From Sphingobacteriales bacterium (GTDB lineage: Bacteria; Bacteroidota; Bacteroidia; AKYH767-A; OLB10): a stretch of DNA of 46,536 nucleotides. Location: contig JAJTFW010000001.1 in assembly GCA_021299095.1 (NCBI GenBank), positions 1-46,536 on the forward strand. The letters run 5' to 3'. A model generated the notes under the pieces. That model was not told where the DNA came from, searched no databases, and saw only the letters and a list, made by a program, of their open reading frames with translations. Within the stretch, counting starts at the first letter, position 1. The number at the start of each line of letters is the position of its first letter. The position numbers and the translations under genes were made by a program. Positions 35,397-43,114 of the stretch are shown one piece after another.

Positions 35397-35885
35397 ATGA
35401 AACACATTCTGCTCATTCTACCGCTCAGCCTGTTCCTATTCGGTTCCTGTTCTGCTCAGGAAAACCAGGATAAAACCGATGGGATTCAATGGATGGGGTT
35501 TGAAGAAGCGGTTCGCCGTTGCGATCAGCAACCTCGAAAATTGTTCATTGACGTTTACACGGATTGGTGCGGATGGTGCAAACGGATGGATGCGGGAACC
35601 TTCCGCGACAGCGCTGTGGTAGCCTATATGAATGCCAATTATTATGCTGTCAAGCTTGATGCAGAAACCCGTGACACCCTTCGCTTTCGCGAAAATGTGT
35701 TTGTATTCAAACCTGAATACAAGACCAACGAACTGGCATTGTCACTCTTGAATGGGAAATTGGGCTATCCGAGTTTTGTAATCATGAGCGAAGACTACAC
35801 CATCTTACGACATTTGTCGGGATATCAAACGCGTGAAGAACTCATGCCGGTGCTTCAGGAACTTTCAGCCTATAAACGAAACTAA
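35397..35885 (+). CDS. Thioredoxin-fold lipoprotein
   Basis: 162 residues from the ATG at 35397. The lipobox is LFGSC (Cys18). The thioredoxin-like domain holds the redox pair Cys58 and Cys61 in TDWCGWCKRMD, followed by the long helix and the cis-Pro region GKLGYPSFVIMSED. WCGWC-type active sites occur in periplasmic thioredoxin-like proteins (DUF255/Thioredoxin_7 group) that keep other proteins reduced. The start could also be 35391 or 35358. The last overlaps the transporter stop and would lengthen the n-region. It ends in a strong terminator. Confidence 0.85.
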   Translation: MKHILLILPLSLFLFGSCSAQENQDKTDGIQWMGFEEAVRRCDQQPRKLFIDVYTDWCGWCKRMDAGTFRDSAVVAYMNANYYAVKLDAETRDTLRFRENVFVFKPEYKTNELALSLLNGKLGYPSFVIMSEDYTILRHLSGYQTREELMPVLQELSAYKRN

Positions 35886-35901
35886 GTTCTTCCACAAAAT
35901 G

Positions 35902-35937
35902 AAAACGGTCCGAAGCATACCTCCGGACCGTTTTTTT
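35902..35937. terminator. Terminator between the thioredoxin-like gene and the beta-barrel gene
   Basis: 11-bp stem AAAACGGTCCG/CGGACCGTTTT (35902-35912 with 35924-35934), 11-nt loop, then T7. The A run on the left makes it usable in both directions. Confidence 0.88.
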
Positions 35938-35952
35938 ATTCCTCTGGTCTGA

Positions 35953-36741
35953 TCAGAAGTAAACATTCAGGTTGATGGCTCCCGCTGCATTGTCGTTATC
36001 AAAGCGGAAGTTACTGGACTTGCCCGTGTTGGTGACAATCGCTTCAGCAGAAGTCCCATTCCAGCGTTCTTCCTGCAACTCACCTCGACCAACCGATTGA
36101 AACGTTGGACCCCAACCGAATTCAGCACTCAACGAAACCTTTGCAGCGAAGAAATACTCCACACCGGCAAGACCACGCACCTGAAATGAAAATGCAGATC
36201 CCTGCTTATTGGATTTCTTACGCACAACCTGGTTCTCAGCACCCAAGGGATTTCCATAGGTGAAATTACTGTCGAGTGTACTCACACCAATCATCGCCTC
36301 TGCACCATAATACCCCCTGACACGCGATTTTCCGCGCCATTTCTGAAGTCCAGCTCCTATTGCAATGTTACTAGAGGTGACCTTGGTTTCATCGGATACC
36401 GTTTCATTGGGGTTAGTAGAGCCGATTCGTGGAACCAGCACTTCTGACTTAGACGTACCGAATCCTAAACGCAATTTTCCACGATATGCGAGGTCAGCAG
36501 TTTTCATGTAACGGCCTGTGATTGTGAGTGGATTTCCGGCAGTGAAGTCATTGGATGGAGGCGTACTTCCGTCATTGAACAGACTGCCGGCGAAACGAAG
36601 AAAGGGCAATGCATCAATTCCAACGGAGAACTCGCCGGCCTCGGGTGTAACAAGAATCCCCTTCTTATTTCGGATTCCATCCTGTGCTTGACTAATGCCG
36701 ACAATCCCCATCAGCAGTGCGAAAGTGATTAGATGTTTCAT
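35953..36741 (-). CDS. Outer-membrane beta-barrel-like protein
   Basis: 262 residues from the ATG at 36741. A signal peptide (KHLITFALLMGIVGISQAQ) is followed by alternating amphipathic strands (LAYRGKLRLGFGTSK, SNIAIGAGLQKWRGKSRVRGYYGAEAMIGVS, SFQVRGLAGVEYFFAAKVSLSAEFGWG) and a C-terminal Phe after INLNVY, the usual barrel signature read by the BAM complex. Role unknown. An in-frame start at 36828 would overlap pfkA and bury the signal peptide. A one-off -7 box (TATCCTTG, 36791-36784, minus) lies within the end of pfkA. Confidence 0.8.
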   Translation of the reverse strand: MKHLITFALLMGIVGISQAQDGIRNKKGILVTPEAGEFSVGIDALPFLRFAGSLFNDGSTPPSNDFTAGNPLTITGRYMKTADLAYRGKLRLGFGTSKSEVLVPRIGSTNPNETVSDETKVTSSNIAIGAGLQKWRGKSRVRGYYGAEAMIGVSTLDSNFTYGNPLGAENQVVRKKSNKQGSAFSFQVRGLAGVEYFFAAKVSLSAEFGWGPTFQSVGRGELQEERWNGTSAEAIVTNTGKSSNFRFDNDNAAGAINLNVYF

Positions 36742-36775
36742 GGTGTGTATGTTTGATCGAATGGTGTTGAATTGA

Positions 36776-37765
36776 TTACGTTGCAAGGATACGATTGATG
36801 CGATATAGTTCTGGATCGAGGGGCTCACTGGATTTCACAGCATGCTCGAAGGGTATAAAGCACTTTTTACCGTCACGAACACCCACCATGGCACCGTGTA
36901 CATTCTGCAGCAGTGCTTCGACCGCCCACGTACCGAATTTAGCTCCGAGGATACGATCGGCTACCGTTGGACTTCCTCCGCGCTGCACGTGACCAAGAAC
37001 TGTAACCTTGGTATCCACATGTGGCAAACGAGCACGAACTGCTGCAGCGACTTCCGCCGCCCCCCCACTTTGCTCACCCTCGGCTACGATTACGATCGAA
37101 CTGGATTTCCCCAGTGAACTGCCTTTGCGCAACAATGCAACCAGATCATCCACATTTGTATTTCGTTCAGGGAGCAAGATCTCCTCCGCTCCACCCGCAA
37201 GACCGGACCACAGCGCAATACATCCAGAATCTCGCCCCATCACCTCGATAAAAAAGCAACGGTCGTGCGATGCGGCTGTATCCCTGATTTTATCAATGGC
37301 CTCTACAACCGTATTCAAGGCCGTATCGAAACCCAGCGTAAAATCGGTTCCCGAAATATCGTTATCGATGGTTCCAGGTATACCGATGAAACGGAATTCA
37401 GGAAAACGACTTGTAAAAGCTCTGGCTCCTTTGAACGTACCATCACCACCGATTGCAACGACTCCGGAAACATTCAGATTGCGTAATACAGCCGCTGCGG
37501 AATCCAGTCCTTGATCGGTCATAAACCGTGCACTACGGGCTGTTTTTAGCATGGTTCCTCCGCGTTGGATGATATTGCTGACAGAGCGTTCGTCAAGGAA
37601 CACTGTATCGCCATCAATCATGCCTTCATACCCTCTGCGGATTCCAACTACATTCAGCTGATGCATTCGGGCGGTACGTACTACGGCACGAATACAGGCA
37701 TTCATTCCGGGGGCATCCCCACCCGAGGTAAAAACAGCCAGAGATTGTGGTGAGGTGGTAGACAT
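36776..37765 (-). CDS. pfkA: ATP-dependent 6-phosphofructokinase
   Basis: A 329-residue glycolytic enzyme converting fructose 6-phosphate to the 1,6-bisphosphate. Motifs are FTSGGDAPGMNACIR, GGDGTFKGA, IPGTIDNDISGTDFTLGFDTAL and VMGRDSGCIAL. The residue after GGD is Gly, as in ATP-using enzymes (pyrophosphate-dependent ones have Asp), and PGTIDND matches the ATP type too. It has its own -7 box. The beta-barrel gene follows 34 nt downstream. Confidence 0.95.
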   Translation of the reverse strand: MSTTSPQSLAVFTSGGDAPGMNACIRAVVRTARMHQLNVVGIRRGYEGMIDGDTVFLDERSVSNIIQRGGTMLKTARSARFMTDQGLDSAAAVLRNLNVSGVVAIGGDGTFKGARAFTSRFPEFRFIGIPGTIDNDISGTDFTLGFDTALNTVVEAIDKIRDTAASHDRCFFIEVMGRDSGCIALWSGLAGGAEEILLPERNTNVDDLVALLRKGSSLGKSSSIVIVAEGEQSGGAAEVAAAVRARLPHVDTKVTVLGHVQRGGSPTVADRILGAKFGTWAVEALLQNVHGAMVGVRDGKKCFIPFEHAVKSSEPLDPELYRINRILAT

Positions 37766-37785
37766 AACTCAAGTGGACACTCTGA

Positions 37786-37793
37786 CAAATGTA
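37786..37793 (-). promoter_or_regulatory. -7 box of pfkA (TACATTTG)
   Basis: Perfect TAnnTTTG on the minus strand, 20 nt before the pfkA ATG. Confidence 0.55.
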
Positions 37794-37871
37794 GAGAGAT
37801 TGATGCTTGGAGCTATTCGTTTGTATACGGATACAGATGGAGCTTTACTTGGGTCGGGTTTTGCTGGGCGA

Positions 37872-37879
37872 TAAATTTG
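37872..37879 (+). promoter_or_regulatory. -7 box of the NUDIX gene (TAAATTTG)
   Basis: Perfect TAnnTTTG, 46 nt before the ATG at 37926. Confidence 0.5.
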
Positions 37880-37925
37880 TGCCGGGGAGGAGGAGTGGCG
37901 GCCCCCTTACAAAACCAGAGGTAAT

Positions 37926-38528
37926 ATGGGAGTTGAAGAAGATAAATCACACCACTACAATACCAGGAACCAAGTACACGAAAATCCCTGGAAAACACTT
38001 TCAAGGGATACAGTTTACTCAAACCCGTGGATCACTCTACAGGAGTCCAAGGTAATCAACCCAGCGGGAAACCCCGGAATTTATGGTGTGGTCCACTTTA
38101 AAAACCGGGCCATCGCTATCATTCCCCTCGACGAGGACATGCACACCTGGATCGTCGGACAATACCGCTATACCATGGATACCTACGAATGGGAAGTTCC
38201 TGAGGGAGGTGCCCCTTTGGACGAAGATCCGCTTTCCGGTGCTAAGCGAGAACTGCGCGAGGAGGTGGGTTTAGAAGCGGAAAACTGGCAACTTGTTTTG
38301 GAAACTCAACTCAGCAACTCGGTTTCAGATGAAATCGGACTGACATACGTTGCCAGAAATTTACGCGAAGTAGGTTCCACACCAGAGGAAACCGAAGTAC
38401 TTCAAGTCAAGCGTCTTCCATTTTCGGAGGCCGTAGACATGGTCATGAACGGGCAAATTAAAGATGGCCTGAGTGTAGCCTCGATTTTAAAAGTGAAATT
38501 GATGCTCGACCGGGGACTTCTGACCTAG
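37926..38528 (+). CDS. NUDIX hydrolase (ADP-ribose pyrophosphatase-like)
   Basis: 200 residues. The Nudix box is complete: G-x5-E-x7-REL-REE-VGL in GGAPLDEDPLSGAKRELREE. The segment before it (VGQYRYTMDTYEWEVPEGG) matches the ADP-sugar pyrophosphatase subfamily, which cleaves ADP-ribose and related sugar nucleotides. It is cytosolic. Its stop codon directly abuts that of the convergent crotonase gene. Confidence 0.88.
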   Translation: MGVEEDKSHHYNTRNQVHENPWKTLSRDTVYSNPWITLQESKVINPAGNPGIYGVVHFKNRAIAIIPLDEDMHTWIVGQYRYTMDTYEWEVPEGGAPLDEDPLSGAKRELREEVGLEAENWQLVLETQLSNSVSDEIGLTYVARNLREVGSTPEETEVLQVKRLPFSEAVDMVMNGQIKDGLSVASILKVKLMLDRGLLT

Positions 38529-39293
38529 TTATCGTGCTCCCGATTTGAAGCTGGCAATCGCATTGCGCGTAAATTCGCTAAGCACCAATTTCCCACTCAT
38601 TCCTGCGCGCTCCGCGAGTAGCTGATCCCAATGGTCGGTGCCTTCCCACATGACCCGCTTTAACATCATCATCGCCTCAGGATTTGATGCTGCAAGTGTT
38701 TTTGACAAGGCGTTCACTCGTTGGTCAAGTGCATTTAAATCGGGAAAAAGCTCAGTATATAAGCCCTTCTCGCGGGCCCAATGTGCATCCTTCCAATCGG
38801 AAGCTGCAATGGTCAGCTGACTGAAAGCGGAAACACCAATCTTTCGCTCTACGGCCGGACCGACCACAAAGGGGCCGATTCCAACTGCGAGCTCACTCAA
38901 CTTAACGGAAGCACTTTCGTGAGCAAGTGTATAATCTGCAGCTGCAGCTAAACCTACACCACCTCCAACCGCTTTCCCCTGTACACGTGCGATGATAAAT
39001 TTGGGCGCCTTTCGCATGGCGTTTATGACGCCGGCAAATCCACTGAAGAAATAGGTACCCTTGTCAATCGAATCAATGGATACCAACTCATCGAAAGATG
39101 CACCTGCACAAAAGGCTTTTTCTCCCTCGCTCTTCAACACGATCACTGAAGAACCGGCATGATTACCAGCATCCTCAACTGCAGTTGCAAGCTCACGAAG
39201 CAGTGTGCCCGGTAGGGAATTGGACTGCGGATGCTGAAAAACGATGGTTGAAATACCATCGTTGTGATTCACTTGAACGGATCCGTTTGACAT
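38529..39293 (-). CDS. Enoyl-CoA hydratase/isomerase (crotonase) superfamily protein
   Basis: 254 residues with the crotonase fold acting on CoA thioesters. The oxyanion-hole segments are FCAGASFDEL (about 61-70) and GKAVGGGVGLAAAADYTLA (about 106-124). Of the two hydratase glutamates, the one in KLSELAVGIGP is kept (Glu134), while the other position is Gly114. One-acid members are often isomerases, so I do not call it a hydratase outright. It lies 33 nt downstream of paaZ in the same direction and is probably co-transcribed, suggesting a role in CoA-linked acid breakdown. Confidence 0.85.
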   Translation of the reverse strand: MSNGSVQVNHNDGISTIVFQHPQSNSLPGTLLRELATAVEDAGNHAGSSVIVLKSEGEKAFCAGASFDELVSIDSIDKGTYFFSGFAGVINAMRKAPKFIIARVQGKAVGGGVGLAAAADYTLAHESASVKLSELAVGIGPFVVGPAVERKIGVSAFSQLTIAASDWKDAHWAREKGLYTELFPDLNALDQRVNALSKTLAASNPEAMMMLKRVMWEGTDHWDQLLAERAGMSGKLVLSEFTRNAIASFKSGAR

Positions 39294-39326
39294 AAGGTGT
39301 TGCTTAAAAATTAATCAATGTGGTAT

Positions 39327-41378
39327 TCAGTCCTGATTGAGTTTTTTGACCATGGTTAAAATGGTGGCGATTGCAACGGTTTCACCGGTTTCATCAACCA
39401 CATCAACCAACCACTTAACGATTCCTTTGGCGATATCTTCCGGCGTTCGCTTTTCTGTATCTACCTTTTCCTTGACAGTCAATTTCACGCCAATGGTCAT
39501 TCCAGGATATACGGGCTTCGTGAACCGGCACTCATCCAGTCCGTAATTGAGTAATACGGGGCCTTTCTTTGCATCCACAAATAGCCCTGCGGCCTTGCTC
39601 AGCACGAAGTATCCATGTGCTACACGCTGGGTGAAAATGGTGCCGTCGAGTGAAGTAGCATCCATATGTGCATAAAAATTATCGCCGCTTACACTGGCAA
39701 AATTGTGAATATCGGCTTCACTGACCGTATGCCTGGCAGTGATGAGCGTCTCACCAATTTCGAGTTCTTCAAAATGCTTTTTAAACGGATGGCGGTCATG
39801 CTCATGCTGCGCTGCTCCGCTCTGATAGACACCCGTAATGCGTGTGATGGTACTGGGTGATCCCTGGATGGCTACACGTTGAAGGTAGTGGAATACCCCG
39901 CGCTTTCCACCCATCTCCTCTCCCCCACCCGCACGACCCGGACCACCGTGAACCAGCATCGGCATGGGCGATCCATGACCCGTGCTCTCCTTCGCACATT
40001 CGGCATTCAACACAAGGATGCGGCCATGCATACTCGCTGCTCCGAGCACATAGTTTCGCGCTATGGTGTCATCGGCGGTGACAATACTAGTAACCAGTGA
40101 TCCTTTCCCCATGCGGGACAACTCTACTGCTTCATCATCAGTGGTATATGGCATTAATGTAGACACGGGACCAAACGGCTCAACATGGTGGCAATCGGTA
40201 TGACTGAACGGCTTCTTGTTCAACATCAAAATAGGCGACATAAATGCTCCACGCTCCTGCTCTGCGCCTACAAGTTCAACAGCATCCAATGAGCCGTAAA
40301 CCAATTCCTGCTGATTGAGTAATTGCCGAACCTTTTCGCGCACCTCCTCAACCTGGCCATTGGATGCAAGGGCCCCCATGCGTACTCCTTCTACCTGAGG
40401 ATCTCCAACAATCGTGGAGGCAAGTCGTTTCCCAAGTGCAATCTGAACATCCTCCATCAGATTTTCTGGAACGAGTATACGTCGCACAGCAGTACACTTC
40501 TGACCCGCTTTGACGGTCATCTCACGGTGGACTTCCTTAACAAACAGATCGAATTCAGCTGTGCCGGGTACTGCATCGCGCCCAAGAACCATACAATTCA
40601 GCGAATCGGCTTCCATATTGAATGGAACGGACTCCTCAAGAATCTTGGGATGAGACTTCAACAGTTTTCCTGTGGATGCCGATCCCGTGAACGTAACAAC
40701 ATCTTGGTTGGTGATGTGATCAAGAATTCCATTGGCCGAACCACAAATGAGCTGTAATGCACCTTCCGGAAAAATACCCGATGCAATCATTTCACGAACG
40801 ACCGCCTCGGTGAGAAAGGAAGTCAATGTTGCTGGCTTAACGACTGCAGGCACCCCCGCCATCAGATTGACAGCGATCTTTTCCAACATTCCCCAGACAG
40901 GAAAATTAAACGCGTTGATATGGATGGCAACACCCTCTTTCGGTACGCAAATGTGGTGACCTATAAAAGTTCCGTTCTTACTCAATTTTGCGACATCACC
41001 ATCGGTACAAAAGGGCTGATCGGGAAACTGCCTCCGCAGGCTGCTATAGGCAAAAAGATTCCCAATTCCTCCCTCAATATCAATCCAGCTATCGATTCGC
41101 GTGGCACCTGTGGCCCAGCTCAGGGCATAGAAATCTTCCTTTTTAGCACTAAGGTGCATGGCCATGGCTTTCAACATGCGTCCTCTCTCGTGAAACGTCA
41201 TTTTTCGAAGTCGAGAACCGCCTGTTGAACGTGCATAATTCAACATTTGGGCAAAATCGATACCCCTACTCGATGCCTGTGCAACGGCTTCCCCGCTGAT
41301 GGCATTTCGTAATACCTGACCTTCTTCTGATCCGGAAACCCATTGCCCGCAGGCGTAATTCTGAAGTGTTTTCATCAT
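39327..41378 (-). CDS. paaZ: Bifunctional oxepin-CoA hydrolase / 3-oxo-5,6-dehydrosuberyl-CoA semialdehyde dehydrogenase PaaZ
   Basis: 683 residues that match E. coli PaaZ (681) along the whole length as far as I can recall it. The N-terminal aldehyde dehydrogenase has Glu256 in FNMEADSLN and the nucleophile Cys295 in GQKCTAVRR, at the E. coli numbers. The C-terminal MaoC-type hydratase (about 530-683) shows SGDNFYAHMD and VAHGYFVLSKAAGLFVD. In phenylacetate breakdown it opens the oxepin-CoA ring and oxidises the resulting aldehyde. The ring epoxidase (paaABCDE) and ligase (paaK) are not in the window, so the pathway is inferred. Confidence 0.94.
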   Translation of the reverse strand: MMKTLQNYACGQWVSGSEEGQVLRNAISGEAVAQASSRGIDFAQMLNYARSTGGSRLRKMTFHERGRMLKAMAMHLSAKKEDFYALSWATGATRIDSWIDIEGGIGNLFAYSSLRRQFPDQPFCTDGDVAKLSKNGTFIGHHICVPKEGVAIHINAFNFPVWGMLEKIAVNLMAGVPAVVKPATLTSFLTEAVVREMIASGIFPEGALQLICGSANGILDHITNQDVVTFTGSASTGKLLKSHPKILEESVPFNMEADSLNCMVLGRDAVPGTAEFDLFVKEVHREMTVKAGQKCTAVRRILVPENLMEDVQIALGKRLASTIVGDPQVEGVRMGALASNGQVEEVREKVRQLLNQQELVYGSLDAVELVGAEQERGAFMSPILMLNKKPFSHTDCHHVEPFGPVSTLMPYTTDDEAVELSRMGKGSLVTSIVTADDTIARNYVLGAASMHGRILVLNAECAKESTGHGSPMPMLVHGGPGRAGGGEEMGGKRGVFHYLQRVAIQGSPSTITRITGVYQSGAAQHEHDRHPFKKHFEELEIGETLITARHTVSEADIHNFASVSGDNFYAHMDATSLDGTIFTQRVAHGYFVLSKAAGLFVDAKKGPVLLNYGLDECRFTKPVYPGMTIGVKLTVKEKVDTEKRTPEDIAKGIVKWLVDVVDETGETVAIATILTMVKKLNQD

Positions 41379-41391
41379 GAGACTAGATCAG

Positions 41392-41399
41392 CAAAAATA
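41392..41399 (-). promoter_or_regulatory. -7 box of paaZ (TATTTTTG)
   Basis: Perfect TAnnTTTG on the minus strand, 13 nt before the paaZ ATG. Confidence 0.55.
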
Positions 41400-41419
41400 A
41401 GCGATTTGCCTCTGTGTAA

Positions 41420-42976
41420 TCAGCGAACCGACGATCCGGCACGAAGTCTGAAAACCGATGGATCATCACCTTGAATTTGATCAAACCCCTCGATTAACTG
41501 CCTCTGGACATCCAATGAACAGGAGTCTTCCGGTATACCATTTCGTTTCCACACCAGCACATGGCTAAGTGCTATTCCGGTTAAACTTTCTGAGGACGCG
41601 ATGCTTACACAGGGGCGACTGGAAGAAACATGGTTCCCGAGATGGAGTTCAGGATTCATCCCTTTTTGCCAATGCAGGGGAAAAACCCCTTCGTTCGCCT
41701 CATAGTTATCCCAAACCAACGATCCGTTAATTGCTCCCACATACGCCGGAAAGTTCGAATGCAACCAATTGCCCGAATAATTCAAGGGGAGTACGAATGC
41801 CTTGTGGGGTATTTGGTTGGCTGTTGCAATAAACCGACGGGCATCCCTACTCAAATAAAACTGATCGGGTGCATGCATGTACATTAGTAGGCAAGAGAGG
41901 GCTGCAGATATCCACGCGCCTGGTCGGGCATAAGCCTCGGGTAGCCTCGATGCAACCAGGAGTAAAACAACTGAAATAATCAGCCAAAGCAGCAGTCTGA
42001 CGCTGAGAATTCCGCCACCAGCCATGCTGTCGGGCATGAGAAAATACATGGCAATTGCGACTGCGGCATTCAACAGAAAAACGATAAAGACAGGTGAAAT
42101 ACTTCTTTTGATCACACCCAGGGAGAACATGAGTAAAAGAAATTGCGAGTATAGACGAGTCAGGACGAGTTCCTGTTGCGGCTCATAGGCAATCAGCATC
42201 CGCGCTTGGAACAAATCCTCAAATAATTTTTTTGATGATAAATGAACCACATCACCCCTGAACCCAGTCGAGCCTGACTTGAGCAAATAGGCCAGCGTCA
42301 GAGCTATCCAGGGGAAGCAGCATACAACCAACACGACCGCATTCTTGATCCGGAATTCCCAGGAAAAGTCCTGCTTTCTGAAGAGTATTATCAGTCCCGC
42401 CAATCCCATTCCAATTAAAAACACAACCAAATGGGAGAAATATAAAAGCCCGGCCCAAAGACCCACAAGAATCCACTGCCTGACTGATAGTGCATGATCG
42501 GTATTTGTTAACCACCAGGCAATGCCTACGAGCAGAAGGGCGATTCCAACCGAGAAGTTGTAGAATCCCAACAGGAACGTAAAATTGTAGAGAAGGGGGA
42601 ATACAAACCACGCTATCCAAGGAGTTCGGCCTGGATCCATGGCCTTGACAAGGAGACGAAAACCCCATGCCGTAGCTATGACAATAAATAACTGCAGTAA
42701 TTTCTCTGCAACGAGAGATGAAAACACCTGAAGAAACAGAACCATGATCGCATGTCCAATCCAATTCGGTTCCGGAAAAGAATTGAAAACAAAAACTTCA
42801 GCGATGTGCGAGGAATCTCCTTTGATCAGCTGATCAATTAGCACTGCATTGTACAGATGCGCTGGTCCATCCAGTGTAACAAAAGGATTCAATATCAGTA
42901 TCGGAATCAGATGCACCATGACCATCAGGCCAAAAAGGACTGGCTCTTTCCATAACCACGACAACGATATTCTCAC
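41420..42976 (-). CDS. Polytopic membrane protein, GT-C glycosyltransferase-like
   Basis: 518 residues with roughly 10-12 hydrophobic helices up to about residue 370, then a ~150-residue soluble C-terminal part. The first outside loop contains TLDGPAHLYNA (Asp36, His40). This placement resembles the acidic catalytic motif of GT-C enzymes that use polyprenyl-phosphate sugars. The match is by layout, not clear homology. It could instead be an uncharacterised membrane protein. Translation starts at a GTG (42976), with a one-off -7 box (TAGTTTTC, 42991-42984) 7 nt away. Confidence 0.7.
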   Translation of the reverse strand: MRISLSWLWKEPVLFGLMVMVHLIPILILNPFVTLDGPAHLYNAVLIDQLIKGDSSHIAEVFVFNSFPEPNWIGHAIMVLFLQVFSSLVAEKLLQLFIVIATAWGFRLLVKAMDPGRTPWIAWFVFPLLYNFTFLLGFYNFSVGIALLLVGIAWWLTNTDHALSVRQWILVGLWAGLLYFSHLVVFLIGMGLAGLIILFRKQDFSWEFRIKNAVVLVVCCFPWIALTLAYLLKSGSTGFRGDVVHLSSKKLFEDLFQARMLIAYEPQQELVLTRLYSQFLLLMFSLGVIKRSISPVFIVFLLNAAVAIAMYFLMPDSMAGGGILSVRLLLWLIISVVLLLVASRLPEAYARPGAWISAALSCLLMYMHAPDQFYLSRDARRFIATANQIPHKAFVLPLNYSGNWLHSNFPAYVGAINGSLVWDNYEANEGVFPLHWQKGMNPELHLGNHVSSSRPCVSIASSESLTGIALSHVLVWKRNGIPEDSCSLDVQRQLIEGFDQIQGDDPSVFRLRAGSSVR

Positions 42977-43099
42977 GGCGGAAAACTAATTCATTTAACG
43001 GAAAACAAGTTATAAACACCTGTTTTTCAGCACAAATTGAGTTTCAGGCACATCCAAACTTCTGGAAATTTAAACGAGAATCGAAGGACTGGAATTGGC

Positions 43100-43107
43100 T
43101 ACATTTG
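43100..43107 (+). promoter_or_regulatory. -7 box of dnaX (TACATTTG)
   Basis: Perfect TAnnTTTG ending 7 nt before the dnaX ATG, implying a leader of only a few bases. Confidence 0.6.
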
Positions 43108-43114
43108 TTGAAGC

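Noticed and set aside
10540-43035. The 14-mer ACCTGTTTTTCAGC occurring both upstream of gyrA and upstream of dnaX
   Set aside because: A few repeated 14-mers are expected by chance in 46 kb, and the flanking bases do not match.
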